The notes: generated by a model not told the origin, from the sequence alone. DNA of 64,000 bases from Paracoccaceae bacterium (GCA_012103375.1 WLWX01000001.1:2146492-2210491); one strand, 5' to 3'; positions 1 through 9,578 are shown, numbered from the stretch's first letter. Numbers and translations: made by a program.

Positions 1-526
1 AATCGCCGCCCTGAGCGAGGTAACTGTCATAGCCCAGTGTTTCGGTCATCAAGGAGTTCAAGACACCCGCCATTTTGCGCGGTCCGTAGGGGCGCGGTGG
101 CCGACCGGAAAAGCCAAAGCCAGGCAGGGAAGGTGCGATGACGGTGAACGCGTCCTCAATATTGCCACCAAACCGTTCCGGGTGTGCAAGCGGTTCGATC
201 AGGTCGTAAAATTCCGCGACCGAACCGGGCCAGCCATGGCTGATCATCAAAGGCATCGGGTTGGGTCCGCTGCCGTGTTCGTGGATGAAGTGCATGTCGA
301 TGCCATCCACGGGCGCGCGGAACTGCGCAAAGCTGTTGATCCGCGCTTCGGCGGCACGCCAGTCAAAACCATCGACCCAATAGGCACAAAGCGCGCGCAT
401 GTAGTCGAGGTTTGCACCATAGTCCCAGCCACCGTCGTCGGGCATCTCATGCCAAGGGTAACTGGCGACGCGCGCGCGGATTCTATCCAATACCGCGTCA
501 GGGACGTGGAACTGGAACGAATTCAC
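1..526 (-). CDS. Epoxide hydrolase N-terminal part (cut by window edge)
   Basis: Reading the minus strand from a GTG at 526 gives about 175 residues running off the left edge. They begin NSFQFHVPDAVLDRIRARV, the usual opening of the epoxide hydrolase N-terminal domain. An alpha/beta-hydrolase stretch follows, with the HGWPGS segment (oxyanion-hole motif) and the SLPGFGFSG motif. The family opens epoxide rings by an Asp-His-Asp/Glu mechanism; the nucleophile region lies at or beyond the edge. A stop codon 17 codons upstream leaves only TTG or GTG starts, and GTG fits the usual family length best. It lies downstream of, and in the same direction as, the MocR regulator gene. Substrate unknown. 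Confidence 0.8.
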   Translation of the reverse strand, partial: MNSFQFHVPDAVLDRIRARVASYPWHEMPDDGGWDYGANLDYMRALCAYWVDGFDWRAAEARINSFAQFRAPVDGIDMHFIHEHGSGPNPMPLMISHGWPGSVAEFYDLIEPLAHPERFGGNIEDAFTVIAPSLPGFGFSGRPPRPYGPRKMAGVLNSLMTETLGYDSYLAQGGD

Positions 527-688
527 ATTCGAATTGCCGTCAGATCGGTCTTTCAAAGTGTTGGCTTCCCCGAATTACGCAGCACATGGATTGGCGGGTT
601 CTTGAATTTGATAGCGGATAAACGCGGGTTGTTGAGAGAGACAGGTGCGGCATTTCGAAGGGACAGTTCAAATCGCAGGTCCGACAAT

Positions 689-2182
689 TCACGTAAGCAA
701 GGCCTTCACTTCTTCGGCGATAATTTTGACCCCGTCCTCAAGTTTGGAGACCGGAACATAGGCAAAGCCAAGCCGGAAGCTGCGGTTGTTGTCGTAATTG
801 ACGTAATAGTCGCGCCCGCGGTCGATCAGCACGCCTTTGCGTTCCAATCGGACCGCCAATCCGGCGCCGTCAAAGCCTTCGGGCGCGGTCAGCCAAAAGG
901 ACGTTCCCCCCTCGGACGCGGTGCGTTCCAGCATGCCAAGATGCTTTGTCAGGGCCGTATCCATCGCGTGCCAGCGGGTTTTGTAGCGTCGTTCAATATT
1001 GCCCAGATGGGCGTCGTAATGGCCCAGCTGAAAAAACAGCGCGACGATTTCCTGCACAATTGTCGGCGGATGGCGCATCATCACGCCGCGCGCAACGCGG
1101 GCTTCTTTGATGATGTCGCGATGCGCAACAATAAAGCCCAACCGGATGCCCGGAGACACGGTTTTCGACAGGCTGCCGACATAGATCACGCGACCGGATT
1201 CATCCATTGAGTACATAGAGGGCGAGGATTTGGCGACATAATTCATCTCGGCCTCGTAATCATCCTCGATGATCAGAAAGTCCTTTTCGATGGCCGCATC
1301 AAGCAGTTCTTTGCGCCGCTTCTCGCTCATCGTGACCATGGTGGGGAACTGATGGCTGGGCGTCGTGAACACCAATTGAGCGGCGTCGGGAATCTCGGAC
1401 GGGATGATGCCGTTGCAGTCAATTGGCACGCCCACCAAATCGCTACCAGCCATGCGAAACGCATTGCGCGCCCCAAAAAAACCGGGGTCTTCAAGCGCAA
1501 CAGGTTTGCCTGTGTGGGCAAAGATCGACCCCAGAATGAACAGCGCATTTTGCGAGCCGAGGGTGATGAGGATTTCATCTTCTTCCGCGTAAATTCCCCG
1601 GACGTTCAGCAATCTCTGGCGCAATTGCTGGATCAGTTGCGGGCTGTCGCTTTCGACGGAATCGCTGGCCCAGACGGGCATGGTCTTGCGCCCCAATGCT
1701 TGCCGCGTGCATTCGCGCCAGCCATCAACGGGAAAGAGATCAGGATCGATCTGATTATAGATGAACGGATAAGGATAGGCGTTCCAGTCCAGCGGATTAA
1801 CCACTGGCATAAGGTCGTTCGCAGGAAAACTGACCGGGCAGGGTTGCGATGCCCTTTTGGCCGCGCTGTCCTGGCTTTGCGCCTTTTGCAGCGCCGCCAT
1901 TTGCGGATTCACGAAATAACCGGACCTGTCGCGCGATACCAGATATTCCAGATCGACCAGCCGGTTGTAGGCGGCGAATACGGTGTTTCTGGACACGCCA
2001 AACTGTTCGGCCAATTCGCGGCAGGACGGCAAAGGCCGGTCAGCGGCCAAGGACTCTGACATTATTGCCGCGCTCACAACCTCACAGATTTGGTCGCGTA
2101 GGCTAAGACCAGACGCCTCAGGCAATTTCAGGAATCTTGGCGTGGTTGATGTCAACCGACCCTCCATCACGGTGTTGTGCAA
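689..2182 (-). CDS. MocR/PdxR-family GntR-aminotransferase fusion transcriptional regulator
   Basis: The 497-residue protein has an N-terminal GntR winged helix (about residues 25-95, with LPSCRELAEQFGVSRNTVF) joined to a fold-type I aminotransferase-like domain. The PLP-binding lysine is K340 in the motif VGSLSKTVSPG, and IIEDDYEAE is the usual PLP-aspartate segment. Members use PLP or an aminated ligand as effector and usually control a neighbouring or divergent gene. Here the gene is divergent from the TRAP transporter and upstream of the epoxide hydrolase, so one of these is the likely target (inference). Full length for the family, no visible damage. Confidence 0.9.
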   Translation of the reverse strand: MHNTVMEGRLTSTTPRFLKLPEASGLSLRDQICEVVSAAIMSESLAADRPLPSCRELAEQFGVSRNTVFAAYNRLVDLEYLVSRDRSGYFVNPQMAALQKAQSQDSAAKRASQPCPVSFPANDLMPVVNPLDWNAYPYPFIYNQIDPDLFPVDGWRECTRQALGRKTMPVWASDSVESDSPQLIQQLRQRLLNVRGIYAEEDEILITLGSQNALFILGSIFAHTGKPVALEDPGFFGARNAFRMAGSDLVGVPIDCNGIIPSEIPDAAQLVFTTPSHQFPTMVTMSEKRRKELLDAAIEKDFLIIEDDYEAEMNYVAKSSPSMYSMDESGRVIYVGSLSKTVSPGIRLGFIVAHRDIIKEARVARGVMMRHPPTIVQEIVALFFQLGHYDAHLGNIERRYKTRWHAMDTALTKHLGMLERTASEGGTSFWLTAPEGFDGAGLAVRLERKGVLIDRGRDYYVNYDNNRSFRLGFAYVPVSKLEDGVKIIAEEVKALLT

Positions 2183-2321
2183 ACCCTAGCGCGAACGCTT
2201 TGCAATGTGTCAGGGCAAATTCTATCTGTCCCGTACATTCGGATCATCTGTCACTTTCTTTGAAAAAACACGCGGTGAAAGATGCGGCCAAGAAAAATCC
2301 ATTGAACGGGAGATGAGAGAC

Positions 2322-3584
2322 ATGAGGATAACATCCATATGCAAAGTGCTGTGCCTGGCGTCGGCCACAGCGCTGATGGCGCAGACCGCTATGGCGGAAA
2401 AAGTATTGAAACTTGGGACAGTGGGCTTCCTTGGCATGCCGATTGGCGATGCGATTGATCAGGCGCTGATCCCGACGCTGGAGGAAGTCTCGGGCGGCAA
2501 GATGACGATCGAACCGCATTACCGCAAATCGCTCTGTTCCGAGCAATCCTGTGGCGAGCAGGCCAACCAAGGCTTGCTGGCGCTCTGGACCAGCTCGACC
2601 GCGAACTTTGGTAATTTCGGCACGGCTTTGGCAATTTTCGACCTGCCTTACATCTTCAAAAGCATCGAAGACGCGGATCGCATTTCTACCGAATGGCTGG
2701 CGAAAAAGCAGTGCGATATCGCAGCTGAAGAAGCAGGCCATGTTTGCCTGACGGTATATTCAAGCGGCGGGTTCCGCCAGCTTGGCAATGCGCATGGTCC
2801 GGTGCACGAGCCCGCTGATATGGCCGGCATCAAATGGCGCGTTACCAAAAGCCCGATTGAATACACGCTGGTAAAGAACTGGGGTGCGGTGCCTGTACCT
2901 TATGACTGGTCGCAGCTCTATCAGGGTCTGCAAACCGGCGTCGTCTCTGGCCAGTATGTTGCAACGCCGTGGCAGCATGTCGCCAATTTGCACGAAGTCG
3001 CCAAATATTTCACCGAGATCGGTGGATCATGGTCTGGCAACCAATTGTCCATCGACAAACGCCAGTATGATGCGCTGAGCGATGAGGAAAAAGAGTGGCT
3101 GCACACAGCTGCCGAAGCGTTCGGTCAGAAAGTACAAGAACTTGACCGCGCCTGGGTGGAAGCTGGTGAAGCTGAAATCAAAGCTTCGATCAATGAGTGG
3201 TACGTACCGACGGAAGAAGAAATGACCAAATGGCGCGCAGGTGCCATCGATGCCTGGCTGAACGCGAAGGGCAGCTTTGATCCGATTGTGTTGAAAAACT
3301 CCGTTTTAGGGCCTGAACGATGATTTTTCTTTCCATGCAGCCCGATCCTAAATTTTTGGCGCGGGGGTCGGCCCAAATCGCCTACATGCGCTCACGCGCA
3401 GCCATGCGCTGTCTCGTGGTCAAAGCTTTCCGACTATTTCGCTTCATAGGTTTTCGCAAGAAATCCGCGACGCTCTGATTTCGGAGTTTTTCAACACAAT
3501 CATCCGGCAACTGCCCGGCGGGTCTTGGAGGAGCAAGGGATGACCGGTTTCATCGCACAGCTCGAGGACGCCGGCGCCCTGTAA
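2322..3584 (+). pseudogene. dctP: TRAP transporter substrate-binding protein DctP, C-terminus replaced by MITE insertion
   Basis: Periplasmic binding subunit of a TRAP uptake system. A signal peptide (MRITSICKVLCL..AQTAMA) precedes a DctP-like domain. Of the candidate ATGs, 2322 has the best-spaced GGGAG. A 218-bp MITE at 3284-3501 interrupts the 3' end with a duplicated ATCC, so the present frame leaves the native sequence at GSFDP and ends after a short MITE-encoded tail at 3323. Removing the element and one ATCC restores the frame: GSFDP is followed by ATARRVLEEQG, then MTGFIAQLEDAGAL and a stop at 3582-3584. About 26 native residues are therefore lost. The product may retain some function, since the lost part is a C-terminal helix region, but I treat the gene as broken. 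Confidence 0.9.
3284..3501. mobile_element. 218-bp MITE, copy 1 (in dctP)
   Basis: The terminal inverted repeat GATTGTGTTGAAAAACTCCG is at the left end and its complement at the right. It is flanked by a direct 4-bp duplication ATCC (3280-3283 and 3502-3505). There is no transposase; the interior has only short accidental frames. Identical by eye to the copies at 6633, 24432 and 52003. Confidence 0.93.
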
Positions 3585-3802
3585 GCGACGCGGTAGATCA
3601 AACAAACAGGTGGCGCGGATAGGTTTCGCGCCACTTACAGCGTTTGAAGATTGCCCTAAGGCACATCCTGTATCAAAACGCGCTTTCCAGATCAGCATCA
3701 AGCTGATTTGAATGCAAAGAAGGCGGGTTCGGGCTTAACGCGAAGCGCGTCGGTGTCTTTACGGCTGATCATTCGGTCACAAACTGATAGGACTCCCCGC
3801 CC

Positions 3803-5092
3803 ATGGAAAGCGTCATGCTTTTGATCATTCTGGTCGTGCTCATCATGATGGGGGCGCCGGTCGGGTTCACGATGATCCTGATCCCTGTGGTGTACATTCT
3901 GATCACCGATGCCGCGCCGATGATCCTGATACCAAGCCAGATGTTCAGCGCGATTGACTCGGTTCCGCTGACTGCGATCCCGTTCTTCATGTTGACGGGC
4001 GAATTGATGACAAGCGCGACGATCACGGATCGTTTGGTCGAACTAAGCCAGCGCCTGATTGGTCGGATGCGCGGATCCTTGGCGCAGGCGAATGTGCTGG
4101 TCAGCATGTTCTTTGCCGGGATGAATGGGTCAGTTGTGGCGGATACCGCAACAGTCGGATCGCTGATGATCCCTTCCATGAAAAAGGCCGGATATCCACC
4201 GGCCTTCGCGGCGGCGATCACCGCAGTGAGCTCCACAATCGGCGGCATCATCCCGCCCTCGATCATGATGATCGTTCTGGCAAACGCCGGGGGCATTTCG
4301 GTTGGCGCGCTATTCGCCGGAGGCATCGTTCCGGGCCTTCTGATCGGCCTGTTGTTGATGGTGATCAACTATATCATCGCCCGAAAGCATAATTTTGAAC
4401 GCAGCGAGGAACCATTCAGCCTGAAGGCCATCGCTATCGTCGGCTATAAATCCTCGTTTGCCTTGCTGATCCCCATCGTGCTGGTCGGATCCGTTGTGTT
4501 TGGCATTGCAGGTGTGGTCGAGGCGGGCGCGTTGACTGCTACAATCGCCTTGTTGGTAGGCCTGTTTGTTTACCGCACGATCAACTGGGACAACTGCCAA
4601 AGTGCATTTGTCCGGGCTTTTCGAAATTCCGCGATGGTGTTCATCATAATTGCTGCCTCTGGCCCGTTCAGCTGGTTGCTGACCTCGCTTGGAGCGATTG
4701 GGCAACTAGAGGATTGGCTGCTTAGCTACACGGAAAACCCGTTGGTGTTTGCGCTGGTGCTGGTCTTGTTCATATGCCTGTTGGGCATGGTGATGGACTC
4801 GGCGGCCAATATCATCGTTGTTGGCCCGGTTCTCGTCGATGTGATGGTGAAAGCAGGTTACGCGGATGTACAGGCGGCACTGGTCGTGGTGGTCGGCTTT
4901 CTGATCGGGTCTGTAACGCCGCCAGTCGGTGTCGCATTCTTTACCGCCGGGGCAATTGCCAAAGTTCGGTTGGAAAAGGTCGCCGTGGCGATGCTGCCCT
5001 ACCTTGTCGCATTGTTCGGGTTGCTGTTCGTGCTGATCATCGTACCGGACATCACCATGTATCTGCCGCGCGTTTTGGGGTTCTCGCAATGA
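3803..5092 (+). CDS. dctM: TRAP transporter large permease DctM
   Basis: The 429-residue protein is almost wholly hydrophobic, with about 11-12 membrane segments. It carries family-typical segments such as IPFFMLTGELM, FFAGMNGSVVADTATVGS and AGYPPAFAAAITAVSSTIG. It forms the cation-coupled transmembrane channel that receives substrate from DctP in the periplasm. The next gene, dctQ, begins about 50 bp downstream. The 218-bp gap before it (3585-3802) shows no gene. The order P-M-Q, with DctM before DctQ, is less usual than P-Q-M but does occur. Intact. Confidence 0.95.
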   Translation: MESVMLLIILVVLIMMGAPVGFTMILIPVVYILITDAAPMILIPSQMFSAIDSVPLTAIPFFMLTGELMTSATITDRLVELSQRLIGRMRGSLAQANVLVSMFFAGMNGSVVADTATVGSLMIPSMKKAGYPPAFAAAITAVSSTIGGIIPPSIMMIVLANAGGISVGALFAGGIVPGLLIGLLLMVINYIIARKHNFERSEEPFSLKAIAIVGYKSSFALLIPIVLVGSVVFGIAGVVEAGALTATIALLVGLFVYRTINWDNCQSAFVRAFRNSAMVFIIIAASGPFSWLLTSLGAIGQLEDWLLSYTENPLVFALVLVLFICLLGMVMDSAANIIVVGPVLVDVMVKAGYADVQAALVVVVGFLIGSVTPPVGVAFFTAGAIAKVRLEKVAVAMLPYLVALFGLLFVLIIVPDITMYLPRVLGFSQ

Positions 5093-5144
5093 TGACGGAT
5101 TGGAGCCTTGCTATGGACCATACGATTGCAGGGGGATCATTCTA

Positions 5145-5714
5145 ATGCTGTCCGCCGCCGTCTTCATCGACCGACTGGTTCGCAGGATTCTGACCGCGTT
5201 CTGTGCGATCTTCCTGTTCCTCATGGTCGCCTTCACGGTCTATTCCGTCGTGATGCGCTATGTCTTTCTGAACCCGCCCGTCTGGGGCGACTTGCTGACC
5301 GTGCTCAGCAATATCTGGCTGGTTTTCCTTGCATTGGCGCTGACGGTCAGAGACCGCGACCACATCGCACTGGACCTCGTCTATACGTGGCTTCCGATCA
5401 AAGCAGCCTTCGCTGTGCAACAATTCTGGTCCATTGTGATTTTTGGGCTGGGATTGATCATGATCATCTATGGGATCGAGGCCGTGTCGACCATGGGCGG
5501 CAAATACTGGGAGATGTGGTATTTCGCCTGGGAAGACGGCGGGTTCGTGTTCAAGCCGAATTACATGCCCAAGAAATACGCGATCTCCATCGTTCCGATC
5601 TCAGGTGTGCTCGTCAGTATCGCGGCACTGGCCTCGGTTATCGAAGACTGTGTACGGTTCAAGACCGGCACATATCAAACCGCCAGTGAGTTAGACGAAA
5701 ATATGGCTGGCTAA
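5145..5714 (+). CDS. dctQ: TRAP transporter small permease DctQ
   Basis: The 189-residue protein has four predicted membrane helices. LVFLALALTVRDRDHIALDLV is the conserved DctQ stretch, with the charged RDRDHI segment. The ATG at 5145 is preferred over an in-frame ATG at 5100, because it follows an AGGGGG ribosome site and gives the standard N-terminus. It is the small membrane subunit that holds DctP and DctM together. Last gene of the TRAP operon. The substrate class (C4-dicarboxylate, sugar acid or other) cannot be told from sequence. Confidence 0.9.
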   Translation: MLSAAVFIDRLVRRILTAFCAIFLFLMVAFTVYSVVMRYVFLNPPVWGDLLTVLSNIWLVFLALALTVRDRDHIALDLVYTWLPIKAAFAVQQFWSIVIFGLGLIMIIYGIEAVSTMGGKYWEMWYFAWEDGGFVFKPNYMPKKYAISIVPISGVLVSIAALASVIEDCVRFKTGTYQTASELDENMAG

Positions 5715-6093
5715 CACCAAAGCAGACATCGATGCAGGCAAAGCGAAGCGGCATTAACTCATGCAACCCGGTAATTGCCGCGATTACCGCCCGCGCCGGT
5801 TCCCGGTCGAAACTGCCGTTGGTGCAGGGATCGATTAATAGATTCTGAATCCAGGCGGCACCAAATCACACCTTACGCCAAACGAGAATTCGAGCTTTGA
5901 AACACGGCTCAACCAGCCGGCAAAATTCCCATTCTTGGATATCCATCCCAAAAGGCGGGCTTACCCGACTCATCCTTCGAACCGCATCAGGTCAAACAAC
6001 ACACCGTGCCAATCCCACCGCGGTTGGTCGCGGCGACGATGAGCAAAAAGCTTGTAGAAGACAGAGCGGCAGGCACATATACATGCGATGTGC
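5715..6093. other. Intergenic stretch before tRNA-Arg, no gene seen
   Basis: About 380 bp between dctQ and the tRNA. No frame on either strand shows recognisable protein sequence, and I see no strong terminator hairpin. It presumably carries the tRNA promoter. Confidence 0.5.
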
Positions 6094-6170
6094 GACCTCG
6101 TAGCTCAACTGGATAGAGCAACGGCCTTCTAAGCCGTAGGTTCTGGGTTCAAGTCCTAGCGGGGTCGCCA
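6094..6170 (+). tRNA. tRNA-Arg (anticodon UCU)
   Basis: A 77-nt cloverleaf can be drawn. Acceptor GACCTCG pairs with CGGGGTC, followed by discriminator G and an encoded CCA. The D arm is GCTC/GAGC. The anticodon stem ACGGC/GCCGT carries loop CTTCTAA, giving anticodon TCT, which reads AGA/AGG. The T arm holds GGTTCAAGTCC. No integrase lies next to it and I see no 3'-end duplicate nearby. Confidence 0.96.
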
Positions 6171-6318
6171 ATATCCTGCCGTCGTTGTTCTGATTGGCAA
6201 ACAACAATGTAAATCGACCGATGCTATCCTTGGCGTGGTGGTTTGTATCAAGGTGCATGGGGACTGAATGGCCGGGCGCGGCCCGTCCGCCGGTCAGCCA
6301 GCGGAGAGGGGGCGTGAC

Positions 6319-7134
6319 TTGAACATCCTTATCGTCCACGCCCACCCGTCCGAGCGTAGTTTCAACGCGACGCTTAAGGAGTGCGCGGCCCGTGTTTTGG
6401 GGGCGGCGGGACATCAGCTGCGCCAGATCGACCTGTGCGCGCAGGGCTTTGATCCGGTGATGGCGCGCGATGAATGGCACAGCTATTTCACCAAGCCCGA
6501 AAAGAACCGCGCCGCCGTTCAGGACCATATCGACGCCTTGATCTGGGCCGAGGCGCTGTGCCTGATCTACCCGACCTGGAATTACGGCCCGCCCGCGATC
6601 CTGAAAGGCTGGTTCGAGCGTGTCTTTCTGCCGATTGTGTTGAAAAACTCCGTTTTAGGGCCTGAACGATGATTTTTCTTTCCATGCAGCCCGATCCTAA
6701 ATTTTTGGCGCGGGGGTCGGCCCAAATCGCCTACATGCGCTCACGCGCAGCCATGCGCTGTCTCGTGGTCAAAGCTTTCCGACTATTTCGCTTCATAGGT
6801 TTTCGCAAGAAATCCGCGACGCTCTGATTTCGGAGTTTTTCAACACAATCTGCCAGGCGCGGCCTTTGAGGTGCCGGACGGCAACTCGGACCGGATCAAG
6901 GGCAAGCTGACCAACATCCGCCAGTTGATTGTCATCACGACTTCGGGCTCTCCCTGGTGGTGGATGCGCCTGATCGGCGATCCGGGGCGGGCGATGATCC
7001 TTCGCGGTATGCGCGGACTGTTCCACCCGCGCTGCAAGCGGACGTGGCTGCAACTGCATTCGATGGACCGCGCCACCGAGGCCGACCGAGCCCGGTTTCT
7101 GCTGCGCGTCGAGGGCAAACTGCTGACCCTCTGA
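6319..7134 (+). pseudogene. NAD(P)H oxidoreductase (flavodoxin-like fold, KefF/NQO1 type), split by MITE
   Basis: The 5' part reads NILIVHAHPSERSFN..YPTWNYGPPAILKGWFERVFLP, typical of flavodoxin-fold NAD(P)H dehydrogenases that bind FAD or FMN and reduce quinones. A 218-bp MITE (6633-6850) with duplicated TGCC interrupts it and ends the frame at 6672. Removing the MITE and one TGCC joins FERVFLP directly to GAAFEVPDGNS and runs to the stop at 7132-7134, giving a complete protein of about 197 residues. The start is TTG 6319 behind GAGAGGGGG. The fragment downstream of the MITE has no ribosome site of its own. Inactive unless the element excises precisely. Confidence 0.9.
6633..6850. mobile_element. 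218-bp MITE, copy 2 (in NAD(P)H oxidoreductase gene)
   Basis: Same 20-bp terminal repeats and interior as copy 1. Flanked by a 4-bp duplication TGCC (6629-6632 and 6851-6854). Confidence 0.93.
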
Positions 7135-7154
7135 GCGGGGCTTGGGGCCTGACC

Positions 7155-8393
7155 CTACTCCCTCGGCGGCGCACCACCTTCGAAGGAATTGCCGCCGTGG
7201 TAATCGCAGGGGTCCTCCTGCATTTGCAGATGCAGCCCGTCGCCGGAATAGGGGTGCGCGCGCGCCAGATCCTCGTCGAAGTTGATCCCCAGTCCGGGCA
7301 GGTCCGGCGGGATCACATAACCGTCTTCCCAGCCAAAACTATGCCAGATCAGATCTCCATGGAACCCGCCGCCAGTACCGATCGTTTCGGCGATCAGCAG
7401 GTTCGGGATCGACGCGGCAAGCTGGATATTCGCCGCCCATTCCACTGGTCCGGCATAAAGATGCAGGGCCATTTCGGCGTTGAACACCTCGGCCATGGCG
7501 GCGATTTTCTTGACTTCCCAAATCCCGCCCGCGCGTCCCAGTGCCGGTTGCAGGATCTTCACCCCGCCCAGACGCAGCAACGCTCCGAATTCGGCCTTGG
7601 TGGTCAGACGCTCTCCGGTGGCCAACGGCACGGGCTGCCCGGCTGCTACGGCGGCGAATTCAATCAGATTGTCGGGCGGCACCGGTTCTTCGTACCAAAG
7701 CGGATTGTAAGGCGCGATGGCGTTGCCCAGCCGGATCGCGCCGGGCGTGGTGAACTGCCCGTGGGTGCCAAACAGCAGGTCGGCCTTGTCGCCCACAGCC
7801 GCGCGAATTGCCGCGCAGGTCGCCACTGAGATCGAGATATCGGGCATCGAGGGCTGATGCCCGCCGTGGATCGTATAAGGCCCCGCGGGGTCGAATTTCA
7901 GCGCCGTAAAGCCGTGATCCGCAACCATCTGCGCGGCCACATCGGCGTGATCCTCGGACGAGGTCCAGAAGCGTTTCAGATCCGATCCCGGCGCGGGATA
8001 GAGGTATGAATACGCCCGGATACGCTCATTCACCCGCCCGCCAAGCAGCGCATGCACCGGGCGATCCCGGTCCTTGCCGAGGATATCCCAGCAAGCAATC
8101 TCCAGCCCCGAAAACGCCCCCATCACGGTCAGATCCGGGCGTTGCGTAAAACCGCTTGAATAAACACGGCGGAACATCAGTTCGATATTCTCGGGGTTCT
8201 CGTCCAACATGTGGCGTTCGAACACATCCGCAATAACAGCACGCATCGCGTCCGGGCCAACGGAACTTGCATAGCATTCGCCATATCCAACGACGCCGGT
8301 GTCCGTAGTCAGCTTTGGAATAATCCAATAACGCCCGCCCCAGCCCGGCGCGGGGGGCGCCACGACAAAAACCTCAAGATCACGCAGTTTCAT
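7155..8393 (-). CDS. Mandelate racemase/muconate lactonizing enzyme family (enolase superfamily) dehydratase or racemase
   Basis: The 412-residue protein has the enolase-superfamily layout: an N-terminal capping domain, then a TIM-like barrel with LEIACWDILGK, YEEPVPPDN, ATGERLT and MALHLYAGPVEW. The second metal-ligand strand reads LLFGTHGQF, where mandelate racemase has an Asp. I recall this form in a sugar-acid dehydratase-like subgroup, but substrate assignment is not possible here. The family removes a proton alpha to a carboxylate with Mg2+. The gene follows the alcohol dehydrogenase gene in the same direction, so the two may handle one sugar-acid or alcohol substrate. It converges on the broken oxidoreductase. 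Confidence 0.88.
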   Translation of the reverse strand: MKLRDLEVFVVAPPAPGWGGRYWIIPKLTTDTGVVGYGECYASSVGPDAMRAVIADVFERHMLDENPENIELMFRRVYSSGFTQRPDLTVMGAFSGLEIACWDILGKDRDRPVHALLGGRVNERIRAYSYLYPAPGSDLKRFWTSSEDHADVAAQMVADHGFTALKFDPAGPYTIHGGHQPSMPDISISVATCAAIRAAVGDKADLLFGTHGQFTTPGAIRLGNAIAPYNPLWYEEPVPPDNLIEFAAVAAGQPVPLATGERLTTKAEFGALLRLGGVKILQPALGRAGGIWEVKKIAAMAEVFNAEMALHLYAGPVEWAANIQLAASIPNLLIAETIGTGGGFHGDLIWHSFGWEDGYVIPPDLPGLGINFDEDLARAHPYSGDGLHLQMQEDPCDYHGGNSFEGGAPPRE

Positions 8394-8420
8394 GAAGCGC
8401 CTCCCCCGGCCATCATTGAC

Positions 8421-8443
8421 CCAAAAATATCCCCGCCGGAGGC
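8421..8443 (-). repeat. Short intergenic motif CCTCCGGCGGG followed by an AT tract
   Basis: On the minus strand the spacer between the alcohol dehydrogenase stop and the next start holds GCCTCCGGCGGGGATATTTT. A close variant, GCCTCCGGCGGGAGTGTTT, lies at 11068-11086 beyond the pcaB stop in the opposite orientation. A palindromic CCTCCGGCGGG core next to an AT run could form a weak terminator-like hairpin. Confidence 0.5.
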
Positions 8444-8492
8444 TTCTTTCGCCGCGAAGCGGCCCCGGTCGCCGCCGAAGGCGGGGAAACCT

Positions 8493-9578
8493 CTAACCTT
8501 CATCAAACAGAATCACATTGCGGCGCGCGCCACCGGCTTTTGCGTCGATGATGGCGGCATTGATCCGATCCAGCGAATATGTGGCCGAAACCAACTCATC
8601 CAGTTTCAATCGCCCTTGCCCGTAAATATCAACCAGCCAGGGAATATCGCGCGACAACACAACGTCACCCATTTTCGAACCGACCATGCCCTGCCCAACA
8701 GCCGCAAAGTTGACCGGGATATAGCTGGCTTCGGCCTCGGACGCGGGCATGCCCACCATCACGATCCGTCCGCCCGCAGCCAGATAGCGCGGGGCAAGGT
8801 TATACGCCGGGATCGCACCAACCGTGACCGCCACCAGATCGGCGCCACGCCCGATGGCCGCTTTCACGTCGCTCCAGGGTGCCTCACCACTGGCCAAAAC
8901 CGCGTCGGTTGCGCCAAAATCGAGTGCGGCGTCCAGCTTGTCCTCGTTCAGATCGACCGCCACAATCCGCCGCGCCCCGGCAATGCGCGCGCCCTGAATT
9001 GCGTTAAGCCCGACGCCGCCGGCCCCGATCACCACCACATCTTCGCCAGGTCGCAAACCGCCCGCATTGACCACCGCGCCAACGCCGGTGATGACCCCGC
9101 AGGCCAGCAGGCTGGCCGACGCCATCGGGATACTGTCCGGTATCACAACAACCTGCGACTGGTGCACTGTCACAGCCTCGGCAAAGGCCCCGATGGCCAT
9201 GCCTTGTGACAGTGGATCGCCATTCGCAGTTTTCAACGGGCTGAGCGTTGAGGGGCTGTTGCACAGCACCGGCTTGCCACCAGCGCAGGGGGCGCAGCAC
9301 CCGCAGGCGCGGATCAGGGTCGCCAGAACCGGATCGCCGATTTTCACGCCGGTAACGCCTTCACCGACGGCTGCGACATGGCCCGCGGCTTCATGGCCAT
9401 AAACAGCAGGCAGATCACCATCCCAGATACCATCAGCGAAGGCGATATCGGAATGACAGATCGCGCAGGCAACAAGGTCCACCTGCACCTCGCCCGGTCC
9501 TGGCGGTGCCAGCTGAACGTATTCGATTTGCAAGGGTTGTCCGAATTCGTGGCAGACAGCAGCTTTGATGGTTCGCAA
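8493..9578 (-). CDS. Zinc-dependent alcohol dehydrogenase (class III-like MDR family)
   Basis: The 361-residue medium-chain dehydrogenase has catalytic zinc ligands in CAICHSD and GHEAAGHV. The structural zinc cysteines are in CGCCAPCAGGKPVLC, and the NAD-binding Rossmann loop is VIGAGGVGLNAIQGA. Such enzymes oxidise primary alcohols or S-hydroxymethyl-thiol adducts with NAD. The length and both zinc sites are intact. Upstream (9579-9772) there is about 190 bp without a gene. Probably co-transcribed with the enolase-superfamily gene 100 bp downstream. Substrate unknown. Confidence 0.9.
   Translation of the reverse strand: MRTIKAAVCHEFGQPLQIEYVQLAPPGPGEVQVDLVACAICHSDIAFADGIWDGDLPAVYGHEAAGHVAAVGEGVTGVKIGDPVLATLIRACGCCAPCAGGKPVLCNSPSTLSPLKTANGDPLSQGMAIGAFAEAVTVHQSQVVVIPDSIPMASASLLACGVITGVGAVVNAGGLRPGEDVVVIGAGGVGLNAIQGARIAGARRIVAVDLNEDKLDAALDFGATDAVLASGEAPWSDVKAAIGRGADLVAVTVGAIPAYNLAPRYLAAGGRIVMVGMPASEAEASYIPVNFAAVGQGMVGSKMGDVVLSRDIPWLVDIYGQGRLKLDELVSATYSLDRINAAIIDAKAGGARRNVILFDEG

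Noticed and set aside
182..1210. Plus-strand 342-codon frame
   Set aside because: It lies opposite the epoxide hydrolase and MocR genes, whose translations carry clear family motifs. This frame has none.
3444..3701. Frame beginning in MITE copy 1 on the minus strand
   Set aside because: Chance read-through from the element into the dctP tail region.
6094..6170. tRNA-Arg as an island attachment site
   Set aside because: No integrase lies next to it and no duplicate of its 3' end was noticed downstream.
6488..6685. Short frames starting MERKIIVQALKRSFSTQ in MITE copies
   Set aside because: They arise from the MITE sequence running into different flanks and are not conserved as a protein.
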